Shown here: positions 1-7,895 of the stretch, piece by piece
How the letters are laid out: each line of letters opens with the position of its first letter
Numbering within the stretch: position 1 is the first letter of the stretch
From: Geomonas sp. Red32
GTDB lineage: Bacteria > Desulfobacterota > Desulfuromonadia > Geobacterales > Geobacteraceae
Direction of reading: 5' to 3'
Assembly (NCBI RefSeq): GCF_023652955.1
Contig: NZ_JAKLOY010000004.1
Location: 372,001 to 436,000, forward strand
DNA: 64,000 nt
The notes under the pieces: generated by a model
Told to the model about the DNA's origin: nothing
Databases searched by the model: none
The model's input: only the letters and a program-made list of their open reading frames with translations
Program-made: the position numbers and the translations under genes

Positions 1-2
1 CC

Positions 3-2153
3 TATATCCACACCGGCTGCCAGGTCATCAGGGCCTCCCGGTCCGGCGACTTGGCGGGCCCGATCGTCGGCTGGCTGTTCGCGATCTGGGGGGTCCACCA
101 GTTCGACTACCCGCTTTTGCGTCCCATCCCCGCGATCGCCCCCTGGGGCTTTCTCTTCGGCGGGATCATGGCGCTGGGGATCGCCATCGGGATGCTGCTG
201 GTCTATTTCGAACGGATCAACCATGAGCGGCGGGAGAGCGAGCAGCGGTTCCGGGCGATCTTCGACAACTCCCCGATCGCCATCGGGCTTGGGGAACTGG
301 TGGGAGGACGGCTGGTGGAGCTCAATCCGGCCTGGCTCGCCCTCTTCGGCTTCAAGCGGGAGGAGGCGATCGGCAGGACCACCGACTCGCTCGGCGTTTA
401 CCTGCGGGAGGAGGACCGCGACAAGATCATCGAGACCCTCCAGAGCCAGGGGAGAATCGTCAACAGCAGCCTGCAGATGAGGCACCGCTCCGGCGAGGCG
501 CGCGACATCATGTTCTCCGCGGAGACGGTGGACCTCGGCGGCCGGCCGTACCTGCAGATGATGATGACCGACGTAAGCGAGCTGAGAAAGATGGACCTGG
601 CGCTACGGACGAGCGAGGAGCGATTCCGGAGCATCATGGCCCTCTCCCCGGACATCATCAGCACCATCGACGAGCACGGGATGTTGACCTACAACTCCCC
701 CGCCGCCAGCGCCATCCACGGCTACAGCGACGACGAGATGCGCGGGCGCAACACCTTCGACCTGATCCACCCGGAGGATCAGCCCAGCGTCGCGGCCGCC
801 TTCCAGGCGCTTTTGGCCGATCCCGCCACCCCCCAGTCCGTCCGCTACCGCTACCGCAACAAGGACGGAAGCTATGTCTGGATGGAGGCGACCGCGGTCA
901 ACCGGCTCGCTGCCCCCCTGGTACACGGCATCGTCACCATCTCGCGCAACATCACCGACCGCGTTCTCGAAGAAAGCCGCCGGCTCGACCTGGAGCGGGG
1001 CCTCCTCCACGCCCAGAAGCTGGAGAGCCTGGGGATCCTGGCGGGGGGAATCGCCCACGACTTCAACAACCTGCTGGCCGCCATCCTCGGCAACCTCGAC
1101 CTGGCCCAGATGAAGCTCCCGCCCGGTTCACCGGTGACCGCCAACCTGGAGCAGTCCATCACCGCCTGCCGAAGGGGAGCCGACCTCACCCGGCAGCTGC
1201 TCGCCTACGCCGGGCGAGGGGTGTTCCAGCTAAAGCCCCTGGACCTCGACACCATTGTCACCGGGAACACCGGCCTCTTCAGGACGGTGATCCCCAAGGG
1301 GATAAACCTGACCATGCTCCCCGGCGGCCATCTCCCGGTCGTGATGGGGGACCCCGGGCAGATCCAGCAGGTCGTGATGAATCTCATCACCAACGCGGCC
1401 GAGGCGATCGGCAACCGCCCGGGCATCGTCTCCGTCTCCACCGGAGTTATGCAGTGCGACTACGAAACGGTGCAAAAAAGCGTGCTGGCGGAGAAACCAT
1501 CGCCCGGGGAGTTCGTCTACCTGGAGGTGGCCGACAACGGGTCGGGGATGAGCGAGGAGACCCGGGCACGTCTCTTCGAGCCGTTCTTCACCACAAAGTT
1601 CACCGGGCGCGGACTCGGGATGGCGGCCACGCTGGGGATCGTCAAGTCCCACCGGGGGCTCATCCTTTTGGAGAGCGAGATCGGGAGAGGGACCACCTTC
1701 CGGATCTGCTTCCCCGCCGCCGAAGGGGTCTCCCTCCCCGCCGCCGGCCCGGGCACCCCCTCCCGTCCCGCCGCGGAACGGGGGGAGAGGAAAGGGACCA
1801 TCCTGGTGGTGGACGACGAGGACCAAGTCCGCGACCTGGGGGCGGGCTTTGCCGAGCACCTCGGGTTTGCCGCCCTGGCCGCCCGCAACGGCGAGGAAGC
1901 CGTGGAGATCTACCGGGAGCGCGCAAGCGAGATCGACCTGGTGATCCTCGACCTCACCATGCCGGTCATGGACGGAGTGGCGACCTTCCGCGAGCTCAAG
2001 AAGGTCGATCCCTCCGTGCGCACCATCCTGAGCAGCGGCTACAGCGAACAGGCCATCGCCGACCAGTTCCCCGGCGAAAAGCCCGACGCCTTCATCCAAA
2101 AACCCTTCCAACTGGCCGACCTCGAACAGAAGATTCAAGAGGCAATGAGGTAA
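3..2153 (+). CDS. Hybrid sensor histidine kinase, 5' end outside the window
   Basis: The frame is open to the left edge, so the gene starts upstream; an internal TTG at 51 is not a believable start because it lies in membrane sequence. What is visible is the end of a membrane sensor (two hydrophobic segments in the first ~70 residues, ending MLLVYFERI), then two PAS domains, a HisKA domain with H-box [11 protein letters not shown] (His codon at 1056), a HATPase domain (N-box NLITNAAEAIG, G-box [15 protein letters not shown]) and a C-terminal receiver with VVDDE, phospho-acceptor Asp in LDLTMPVMDG (codon at 1950) and the conserved KPF lysine. It should phosphorylate its own receiver; no output domain or HPt is present, so a separate phosphotransfer partner is expected. 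No partner gene follows: almost 800 bases without a convincing gene come next. Confidence 0.93.
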   Translation, partial: YIHTGCQVIRASRSGDLAGPIVGWLFAIWGVHQFDYPLLRPIPAIAPWGFLFGGIMALGIAIGMLLVYFERINHERRESEQRFRAIFDNSPIAIGLGELVGGRLVELNPAWLALFGFKREEAIGRTTDSLGVYLREEDRDKIIETLQSQGRIVNSSLQMRHRSGEARDIMFSAETVDLGGRPYLQMMMTDVSELRKMDLALRTSEERFRSIMALSPDIISTIDEHGMLTYNSPAASAIHGYSDDEMRGRNTFDLIHPEDQPSVAAAFQALLADPATPQSVRYRYRNKDGSYVWMEATAVNRLAAPLVHGIVTISRNITDRVLEESRRLDLERGLLHAQKLESLGILAGGIAHDFNNLLAAILGNLDLAQMKLPPGSPVTANLEQSITACRRGADLTRQLLAYAGRGVFQLKPLDLDTIVTGNTGLFRTVIPKGINLTMLPGGHLPVVMGDPGQIQQVVMNLITNAAEAIGNRPGIVSVSTGVMQCDYETVQKSVLAEKPSPGEFVYLEVADNGSGMSEETRARLFEPFFTTKFTGRGLGMAATLGIVKSHRGLILLESEIGRGTTFRICFPAAEGVSLPAAGPGTPSRPAAERGERKGTILVVDDEDQVRDLGAGFAEHLGFAALAARNGEEAVEIYRERASEIDLVILDLTMPVMDGVATFRELKKVDPSVRTILSSGYSEQAIADQFPGEKPDAFIQKPFQLADLEQKIQEAMR

Positions 2154-2947
2154 AAGCGGTACGCCGAAAGCGATCATGATCGCAGGAGTGCAGCCAATCG
2201 GCCTCACCCTCATTCCGGCCGGAATCCCTGCACCGGCCGTAGCCGTTACTAGCCATCCCCTCCCCCGAGACCTTCTCATTACCCCCCACGCCCTTCGCCG
2301 TCCCGCTCTCTGCAGCGCCAAAAGATGCATTTTGGGACGGGAGTGCAAAAAAACGGCTTAACCACAGGATATAGCAGAGGATTACCCGAAAAACCCTCAG
2401 CCGGGAGCTCCTGACCGTGGAAGGGGATCCGCCGCCAGCGCCTTCAGCTACCAAGCTGGAATTACAGTAAAAATCTGGTTCACCGCGACTGCACGTCCTG
2501 CGACCGAAGCACGCGATTACCCCCCTCCTCACCGGGAAAATGGTTACACCTTTCAGGCTCCCTCGACCGGGGGGGCGAGCAGGCCCGTTGGTAGCGGGGG
2601 ATGCTATTGCCAGGCGAGGGCGGCAAGGGGGACATTAATGAGATGGAAGAAGCAGCTTCACTCCCTCACAGAATCAGTCCTTTTCACCACACTTAATACT
2701 CAACCACCTTTCCAGGTTCACTTTGACAAGCGCATTGAATGCCTATATAGTCCCTTCCACTTAGTGATCGAGCAGTCTGAACCTGACGCCACCGCCACAA
2801 AAAATGCTGGCACAGCCATCGCAGGAAGCTTGAAAGATTCCTCTATGCCGCCCGTACGTTTCCACATCGATAAGTGATATGGAAGCAAAGACAGGGAAGG
2901 GGTTTGTGAGTAAATAAAAGTTACATCAGCTGTTCCAAGGATAAAGC
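2154..2947. other. Intergenic region without a convincing gene
   Basis: About 790 bases with falling G+C towards the right. It holds a 14-base perfect palindrome (GCGATCATGATCGC at 2170-2183) just after the kinase stop. A 79-codon open frame at 2638-2877 and a 61-codon one at 2176-2361 have no recognisable motif, no good ribosome binding site and ordinary lengths for chance, so neither is called. The promoter of the following lipoprotein gene presumably lies in the A+T-richer last 200 bases, but no clean -35/-10 pair was identified. Confidence 0.5.
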
Positions 2948-4981
2948 ATGAAATTTAATGCAGTAAAAGTGGCGATTGTCTTGTTGTTTGTTGCTGTCTT
3001 TGGCTTGTCTGGGTGCGGGGGTGGCGGAGGGGCTCCGGCACCTGGCGACAGCTTGATAACCTCGGTCGGATGGTACTTCGACAACGTGGCGCCTGCTGAC
3101 ACCTCGAATGGCGAAACCTGCGTCTTGAACGTCTTGGTGTACTACAATTTCGTCGCCGCGAGTGATATCCAAAGTTTCAGCGTGACCTCGCCAACCGGGT
3201 GGACCTGGACCATTCCGGCGCAGAACTTCCAAACGGGAACCAGCAGTAGCGGAAAACCGTACGTCCGCGCGGGAATCTATTACGGCGCCAATCCGAATGC
3301 GTTTCCCCTTGGTGGTGCTTGGACTGCCAAGATCACGTTGAACAACGGGCAAACGTCAAGCAAGCAGGTAACCCTGCACGATCCCGGCAGCGCAACCGAT
3401 GCGACGCACCAGTATATCTATACCCAGGAGGACTGGACACCATCATCGGCAGATCAACCGCAGTATGAACCAGCACTGGCTCGCTTCCCCTCCCAAGGGT
3501 ACACCGTTACATATTCCGCAGCGAACGGAGGCAGCATCACAACAACTGGTTTTGCGGCGGTGAGGACGAGCTATCTGGCTAATGAACCGCGGGCCTACAA
3601 CATGCTTTGCTGGCTCTATGACGCCAACAAAACGTATCTCGGCAACACTACCGGTACATATTCGACGCAGGACCATTCGAGTACCAACCTGATAGGCGGC
3701 AATGGCGAAGTTTCCATCACGCCGGCGGCCACGACATCGCCGACTGGACAAGTCGACCTGTCCTTGGTCAGGTACGTTAGATTCGTGTACCTTGATGGTG
3801 CCCAATACGCGCCGTCATCGTATTCAAAAGCGGACTACCGCTCAATCTCGTCCCTTGTTGATGTGGATAAAGTTAGCTTCGCTGCAGCGGTCCGATATCC
3901 GGTGCCAGATTCCATCGGAACTTTCTGGGGTGGCGATACCGCCATGGGGGATCTCAACGGGGACGGCCGCAACGACATCGCCGTTATGGAGGAAAACGGA
4001 CAGCGCATTCTCGTTTACTACCAAAACGCTAACGGCACCTTCGATCCGCCGCAGGTCATCACCACGTCGTTGATGCTGAAAGGGATCGCTATCAAGGATA
4101 TTAACAACGATGGTCTAGCCGACCTGGTGGTGACCGGTAACGCGAGTACGCCGCTCGGGGGATGGCTCGGAAGAATGGTCGTTTACAAGCAGGACCCGGC
4201 AACTCATACCTTCAATGCCCCCCAGGAGTTCGCTCTCTCAACGAACACGGCAGGAAAGTTGGCGATTGCCGACTTGAACAGCGATGGTTTGCCGGATATC
4301 GTCGTGGCAAGTCCCCGGAGCAGCGGCAACGGCGTGCTTTCGTTCTTCTTCCAAGGGGCAGGCGGCACCTTGGGAACAGAGCATGCCTACACCTCCGTCC
4401 CTGTGGTGGGAGAGATTCACGTAGCGGACATGAACTCTGACGGGCGAAACGATGTTGTCGTGCAGAGCGATGCCAAGCAACTGGCGGTGATTAAGCAGAC
4501 GTCTCCAGGAGTCTTCAGCACTTCACCCGACTTTTACACGGTCCAAACGAGTTACTGGATGTCGTTCGAATCCTTCGCCCTGGGGGATCTCAACGGCGAC
4601 GGCCGTCCAGATATCGCGGTGGCCGATCCGGGAAACAGCGGCTACCTCAACATTTTCCTTCAAAATTCTACGGGAACGTTGACCGGCCCAACGACGATAA
4701 ACTTCACGACAAGCGTTCAGGATGAGGTCAAAATCGCTGACATGGATGGCGACGGCTTGAACGACATCCTGATCCTGAGTTACGGTCACGAGGTCATGTT
4801 GCTCCGGCAGTATCCAGACCACACATTCAAGTACGAGAAGAGTTATTACCTGCCTAATCAAACCTGGGGTGGAACGGTCGTCCATCAAGCCATGGCCATT
4901 GGAGACGTAACGGGCGACGGCCTGCCGGATGTCGTCGCTTCCTGGTCGACTGAGGGGCTCTTTGTGCTGCCTCGACGCTAG
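2948..4981 (+). CDS. FG-GAP/VCBS-repeat lipoprotein, likely surface or periplasmic
   Basis: Product of 677 residues. It starts with a lipoprotein signal peptide (hydrophobic stretch ending LSGC at about residue 23) followed by a glycine run. The N-terminal third (about 35-310) is not recognised. From about residue 325 there are seven FG-GAP/VCBS-type repeats, each with a calcium-loop core of the form D-x-(N/D)-x-D-G-x-x-D: DLNGDGRND, DINNDGLAD, DLNSDGLPD, DMNSDGRND, DLNGDGRPD, DMDGDGLND, DVTGDGLPD. Such repeats form a beta-propeller that binds Ca2+ and usually mediates adhesion or protein contacts. The ATG is preceded by AAGGA at good distance. Base composition is visibly less G+C-rich than neighbouring kinase genes, which may mean recent acquisition. 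Ligand unknown. Confidence 0.85.
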   Translation: MKFNAVKVAIVLLFVAVFGLSGCGGGGGAPAPGDSLITSVGWYFDNVAPADTSNGETCVLNVLVYYNFVAASDIQSFSVTSPTGWTWTIPAQNFQTGTSSSGKPYVRAGIYYGANPNAFPLGGAWTAKITLNNGQTSSKQVTLHDPGSATDATHQYIYTQEDWTPSSADQPQYEPALARFPSQGYTVTYSAANGGSITTTGFAAVRTSYLANEPRAYNMLCWLYDANKTYLGNTTGTYSTQDHSSTNLIGGNGEVSITPAATTSPTGQVDLSLVRYVRFVYLDGAQYAPSSYSKADYRSISSLVDVDKVSFAAAVRYPVPDSIGTFWGGDTAMGDLNGDGRNDIAVMEENGQRILVYYQNANGTFDPPQVITTSLMLKGIAIKDINNDGLADLVVTGNASTPLGGWLGRMVVYKQDPATHTFNAPQEFALSTNTAGKLAIADLNSDGLPDIVVASPRSSGNGVLSFFFQGAGGTLGTEHAYTSVPVVGEIHVADMNSDGRNDVVVQSDAKQLAVIKQTSPGVFSTSPDFYTVQTSYWMSFESFALGDLNGDGRPDIAVADPGNSGYLNIFLQNSTGTLTGPTTINFTTSVQDEVKIADMDGDGLNDILILSYGHEVMLLRQYPDHTFKYEKSYYLPNQTWGGTVVHQAMAIGDVTGDGLPDVVASWSTEGLFVLPRR

Positions 4982-5049
4982 ATAGAGGGAAGGCACGCCG
5001 GGAGAGTGCGGGACGCGAGGACTTTTTTGGAGAACGCAGGAGTCAAACC

Positions 5050-5376
5050 ATGAGCACGATGACCTACCGGGAATACGCCGCGAAAATCGAGTACAGCGAC
5101 GAGGATGCCTGCTTTGTCGGGCACATCGCAGGGATCAAGGACGTCGTCGGGTTCCATGCCGACTCGGTTAAAGAGCTCAGGGTGGCGTTCCAGGAAGCGG
5201 TGGACGACTACCTGTCCACCTGCGAGAAACTCGGACGTCCGCCCCAAAAACCCTACTCCGGCAAGCTCATGCTCAGGGTCCCGCCCGAGGTCCATGCCCG
5301 GGCTGCCATGATGGCTGAGGCGCACGGGATGAGCCTCAACCAGTGGGCTTCCGAGGTACTTTCCAAGGCTACCTGA
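5050..5376 (+). CDS. hicB: HicB-like antitoxin / RHH protein, no HicA beside it
   Basis: A 108-residue protein with the two-part build of HicB: an N-terminal partial RNase H-like fold (YREYAAKIEYSDEDACFVGHI, with the family's F-x-G-x-I/V feature and the DYL segment) and a C-terminal ribbon-helix-helix DNA-binding segment (LMLRVPPEVHARAAMMAEAHG then SLNQWASEVL). Known HicB proteins neutralise the HicA mRNA interferase and repress their own operon. No HicA-sized frame with its dsRBD-like fold is present in the 68 bases upstream or the roughly 250 bases downstream, so this is an orphan, possibly acting only as a regulator. The start is supported by GGAG eight bases before the ATG. It may be co-transcribed with the FG-GAP lipoprotein, 68 bases upstream. 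Confidence 0.75.
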   Translation: MSTMTYREYAAKIEYSDEDACFVGHIAGIKDVVGFHADSVKELRVAFQEAVDDYLSTCEKLGRPPQKPYSGKLMLRVPPEVHARAAMMAEAHGMSLNQWASEVLSKAT

Positions 5377-5482
5377 GCCTCCCGCCATCCATTCTCTCCC
5401 CCATCCCTCCCTTCGAAACACTCAAAGCAATCACAGAGAGTGCGGTAGCCGCCGACCTATGTCAGTAACTGAGCCGGAACGG

Positions 5483-5511
5483 TTGACAGTAACGCCATCT
5501 GTGATTGAATT
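5483..5511 (+). promoter_or_regulatory. Possible sigma70 promoter for the FIST operon
   Basis: A perfect -35 (TTGACA, 5483-5488) is followed after 17 bases by TGAATT, a weak -10. It sits about 120 bases before the FIST start in an A+T-rich stretch. The poor -10 makes this tentative. Confidence 0.3.
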
Positions 5512-5630
5512 AAAAAGTTTAAACACCTGTAATTTTCCCAACATACTTGGAACCAGTTACCGGCCGCCGGTGGCTTGTGACATTGCCAGGCTCTACCCTC
5601 CAGCAGATCTATGTGACGAAGGAGGCGCTT

Positions 5631-6797
5631 ATGACTGAGCACCCGCAGATTGGCATGCAGGTTTTCGAGCAGATTGCCACCGAAGAGGCCGGCCTCCTGC
5701 TGGAAAGCTGGCAGGGGAGCTACCCCGGCATGGGGATCCTGGCCCTGGTCGCCGAGAAGGAACGCGAACAGTGGGTGCCGCAGTTGCAGAAGCTCTGCAA
5801 CGATCGCGGTGTCGCGCTCTGCGGCGCCGTCTTTCCCGCGCTCCTGGCGAAGGACCGCTTTCTCGACCACGGCTGCATCCTCCTCAGGTTCGACGTCATG
5901 CCGTTCGCGCGGATCTACGAGGCGCTGGAGCCGTACGACAGGACGGCCGCGGAGACGACCGCCAGGCTCGCGGAGGAGGTAACCGCGCACCAGGAGCGTC
6001 CCCGCGACAGCTCGCTCTTGCTGATCTTCGACGCCATGGTCTCCCACATCGCCACCATCCTGGACGAGCTCTACCTTAAACTGGCGGACCGGGTCCGTTA
6101 CATGGGGATCAACGCCGGCAGCGAGACCTTCCGCCCCATCCCCTGCCTGTTCGACAACAACCGCACCACTCAAGGGGGAGTCCTCGCCATCCTCCTCACC
6201 GAACATCCCGGCGCGGTGGTCGAGCACTGCTACCTGGCGCCGCAGCGGATGATCTCCGCCACCTCCACCGAAGGAAACCGGATCATCGCCATCGACTGGC
6301 GTCCCGCCTTCGACGTCTACCAGGAGGCGGCCCGCGAGGAGTACGGCATCGACATCGACCGGGACAATTTCTACCAGTACGCGGTCCACTTCCCGTTCGG
6401 GATCATCCGCGCCAACGAGGAGATCGTGGTCCGGATGCCGGTGGCGGTCGAGGATGACGGCTCCATCTTCTGCGTCGGCGAGGTTCCTCCCAACGCCCTT
6501 TTGACCCTTTTGCGCGCGCCGGAGGTCGATTCGCGGCAGACGGTGGAGAAACTCGCCCAGGGGCTCGCCACCATCTACGGCTCCCTGGCTGGCGCCAACC
6601 TGCTCACCTTCTACTGCGCCGGCCGCCGCATCCACCTCGGAGAGGCGGCGACCGGCGAACTGGCGGCACTTTTCCAGCGCACCGGCGCGGCCCGCCAGGC
6701 GGGCGCCCTCACCCTGGGAGAGATCGGCCAATCCATCCAGATGGGGTATCCGTTCTTCCACAACGGGGCGCTGGTCTGCAGCCGCTGGGGGAGATGA
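5631..6797 (+). CDS. FIST domain sensory protein
   Basis: A 388-residue cytoplasmic protein with no signal peptide or membrane segment. Its layout matches FIST proteins: an N-terminal FIST domain (about 10-215, including GVALCGAVFPALLAKDRF and the acidic run that follows) and a FIST_C domain (about 215-365, with RPAFDVYQEAAREEYGID and FPFGIIRANEEIVVRMPVAV). FIST domains are thought to bind small ligands, perhaps amino acids, and occur in signalling proteins; the biochemical role is not settled. The ATG at 5631 is chosen because AAGGAGG lies five bases upstream; an in-frame TTG farther upstream has no such site. The next gene begins inside the stop region (ATGA overlap), so the two are translated together and probably form one sensing unit. 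Confidence 0.85.
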   Translation: MTEHPQIGMQVFEQIATEEAGLLLESWQGSYPGMGILALVAEKEREQWVPQLQKLCNDRGVALCGAVFPALLAKDRFLDHGCILLRFDVMPFARIYEALEPYDRTAAETTARLAEEVTAHQERPRDSSLLLIFDAMVSHIATILDELYLKLADRVRYMGINAGSETFRPIPCLFDNNRTTQGGVLAILLTEHPGAVVEHCYLAPQRMISATSTEGNRIIAIDWRPAFDVYQEAAREEYGIDIDRDNFYQYAVHFPFGIIRANEEIVVRMPVAVEDDGSIFCVGEVPPNALLTLLRAPEVDSRQTVEKLAQGLATIYGSLAGANLLTFYCAGRRIHLGEAATGELAALFQRTGAARQAGALTLGEIGQSIQMGYPFFHNGALVCSRWGR

Positions 6798-7888
6798 TGA
6801 AGCGGGAGCAGATCCTCGCCATCCTGTACGAGATGGCCATCACCATCGGCGGGGAGATGCGGCTCAAGCCTCTGCTCACCAAGACCCTCCAGCGCCTTTT
6901 GTTTCACACCTCCTTCCCGTGCGGGCTGATCTTCCTCGACACCGAGGCGATCCGCTCCGGGAACGCGGAGGAAACGGCCGAGATCAGGCTCGAACAGTCG
7001 ATCGGCGATCTCGATCTCTCCGGCCACGACGGCTCCCCCATCCTGGTCCCGGCGGCCCTGATCCGCGGCGGGATCGAGCTGGTCGAGGACCGGGAGCTTT
7101 TGAGCCGCCTCCCATGCCGCCAGGATTACTACCACGTCTTCTTGCGGCTGCCGGTCGACGACTGCGGGGTCATCATCCTCATGGCGCCCTCCCTCCCCTC
7201 TACCAACCTCCCGCTCACCCAGATCTTCCAGCCGGTGATGAACAACTTCGCCAAGGCGATCCACCTCTGCCGCGGCTACGAGGCCTACACCGAGGGGATC
7301 ATCCAGCACCAGCGGGTGGCGGAAGCGGCCTTCAAGGACATAAGCTACCGCCACCGGCTGATCCTCGACTCGGTAGGGGAAGGGATCTGCGGGCTCGACC
7401 TGGAGGGGAACGTGACCTTCGTGAACCCGGCCGCCGCCAAGATGCTCGGTTTTCGGCCGGCCGAAATGGAGGGAAAGCCCCTGCACAACCTCATCTCGGA
7501 TGGAAGCGAAGAGGGAGCCCGCCCGGAGCCGGGCGCCGTCATACGCACCCTGCTCAAGTGGAACAACCAGGGGGTGGTCGACGACGACTTCAGGCGCCGG
7601 GATGGCAGCTCCTTCCCGGTCGAGTACGTCACCACCCCGCTCATGGTGGACAGCCGCATGGTGGGGGCGGTGCTGGTCTTCCGGGACATCACCGAACGCA
7701 AAGGAGCCGAGGAGGCGATCCGCAAGCTCAACGAGGAGCTGGAAGAGCGGGTGCGGGAGCGGACCGCGGAGCTGGAGCAGACCAACGGGGAGCTGGCCCG
7801 GATGAACAAGCTGTTCGTCGGGCGGGAGTTGCGCATGGTGGAGCTCAAGGCGCGCATCCGCGAACTGGAGGGGCGTCTGCCGCATTGA
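6794..7888 (+). CDS. GAF-like/PAS protein with C-terminal coiled coil, partner of FIST
   Basis: Product of 364 residues. Residues 1-165 look like a GAF-type sensory fold (low confidence). A PAS domain follows at about 180-300 (ILDSVGEGICGLDLEGNVTFVN, then a PAC end with VFRDITERK). The last 60 residues are a heptad-rich coiled coil (LNEELEERVRERTAELEQ, then RELRMVELKARIRELE) of the kind that normally leads into a HisKA domain, yet the protein stops there: there is no kinase, cyclase or DNA-binding domain. It therefore looks like a sensor adaptor that must pass its signal by contact with another protein, most simply the FIST protein encoded by the overlapping upstream gene. It converges on the kinase gene at 7896 with only seven bases between them. 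Confidence 0.82.
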   Translation: MMKREQILAILYEMAITIGGEMRLKPLLTKTLQRLLFHTSFPCGLIFLDTEAIRSGNAEETAEIRLEQSIGDLDLSGHDGSPILVPAALIRGGIELVEDRELLSRLPCRQDYYHVFLRLPVDDCGVIILMAPSLPSTNLPLTQIFQPVMNNFAKAIHLCRGYEAYTEGIIQHQRVAEAAFKDISYRHRLILDSVGEGICGLDLEGNVTFVNPAAAKMLGFRPAEMEGKPLHNLISDGSEEGARPEPGAVIRTLLKWNNQGVVDDDFRRRDGSSFPVEYVTTPLMVDSRMVGAVLVFRDITERKGAEEAIRKLNEELEERVRERTAELEQTNGELARMNKLFVGRELRMVELKARIRELEGRLPH

Positions 7889-7895
7889 ACGGAGC

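Noticed and set aside
2638-2877. 79-codon open frame with ATG before the FG-GAP lipoprotein
   Set aside because: No ribosome binding site, no motif and a length expected by chance in this less G+C-rich stretch.
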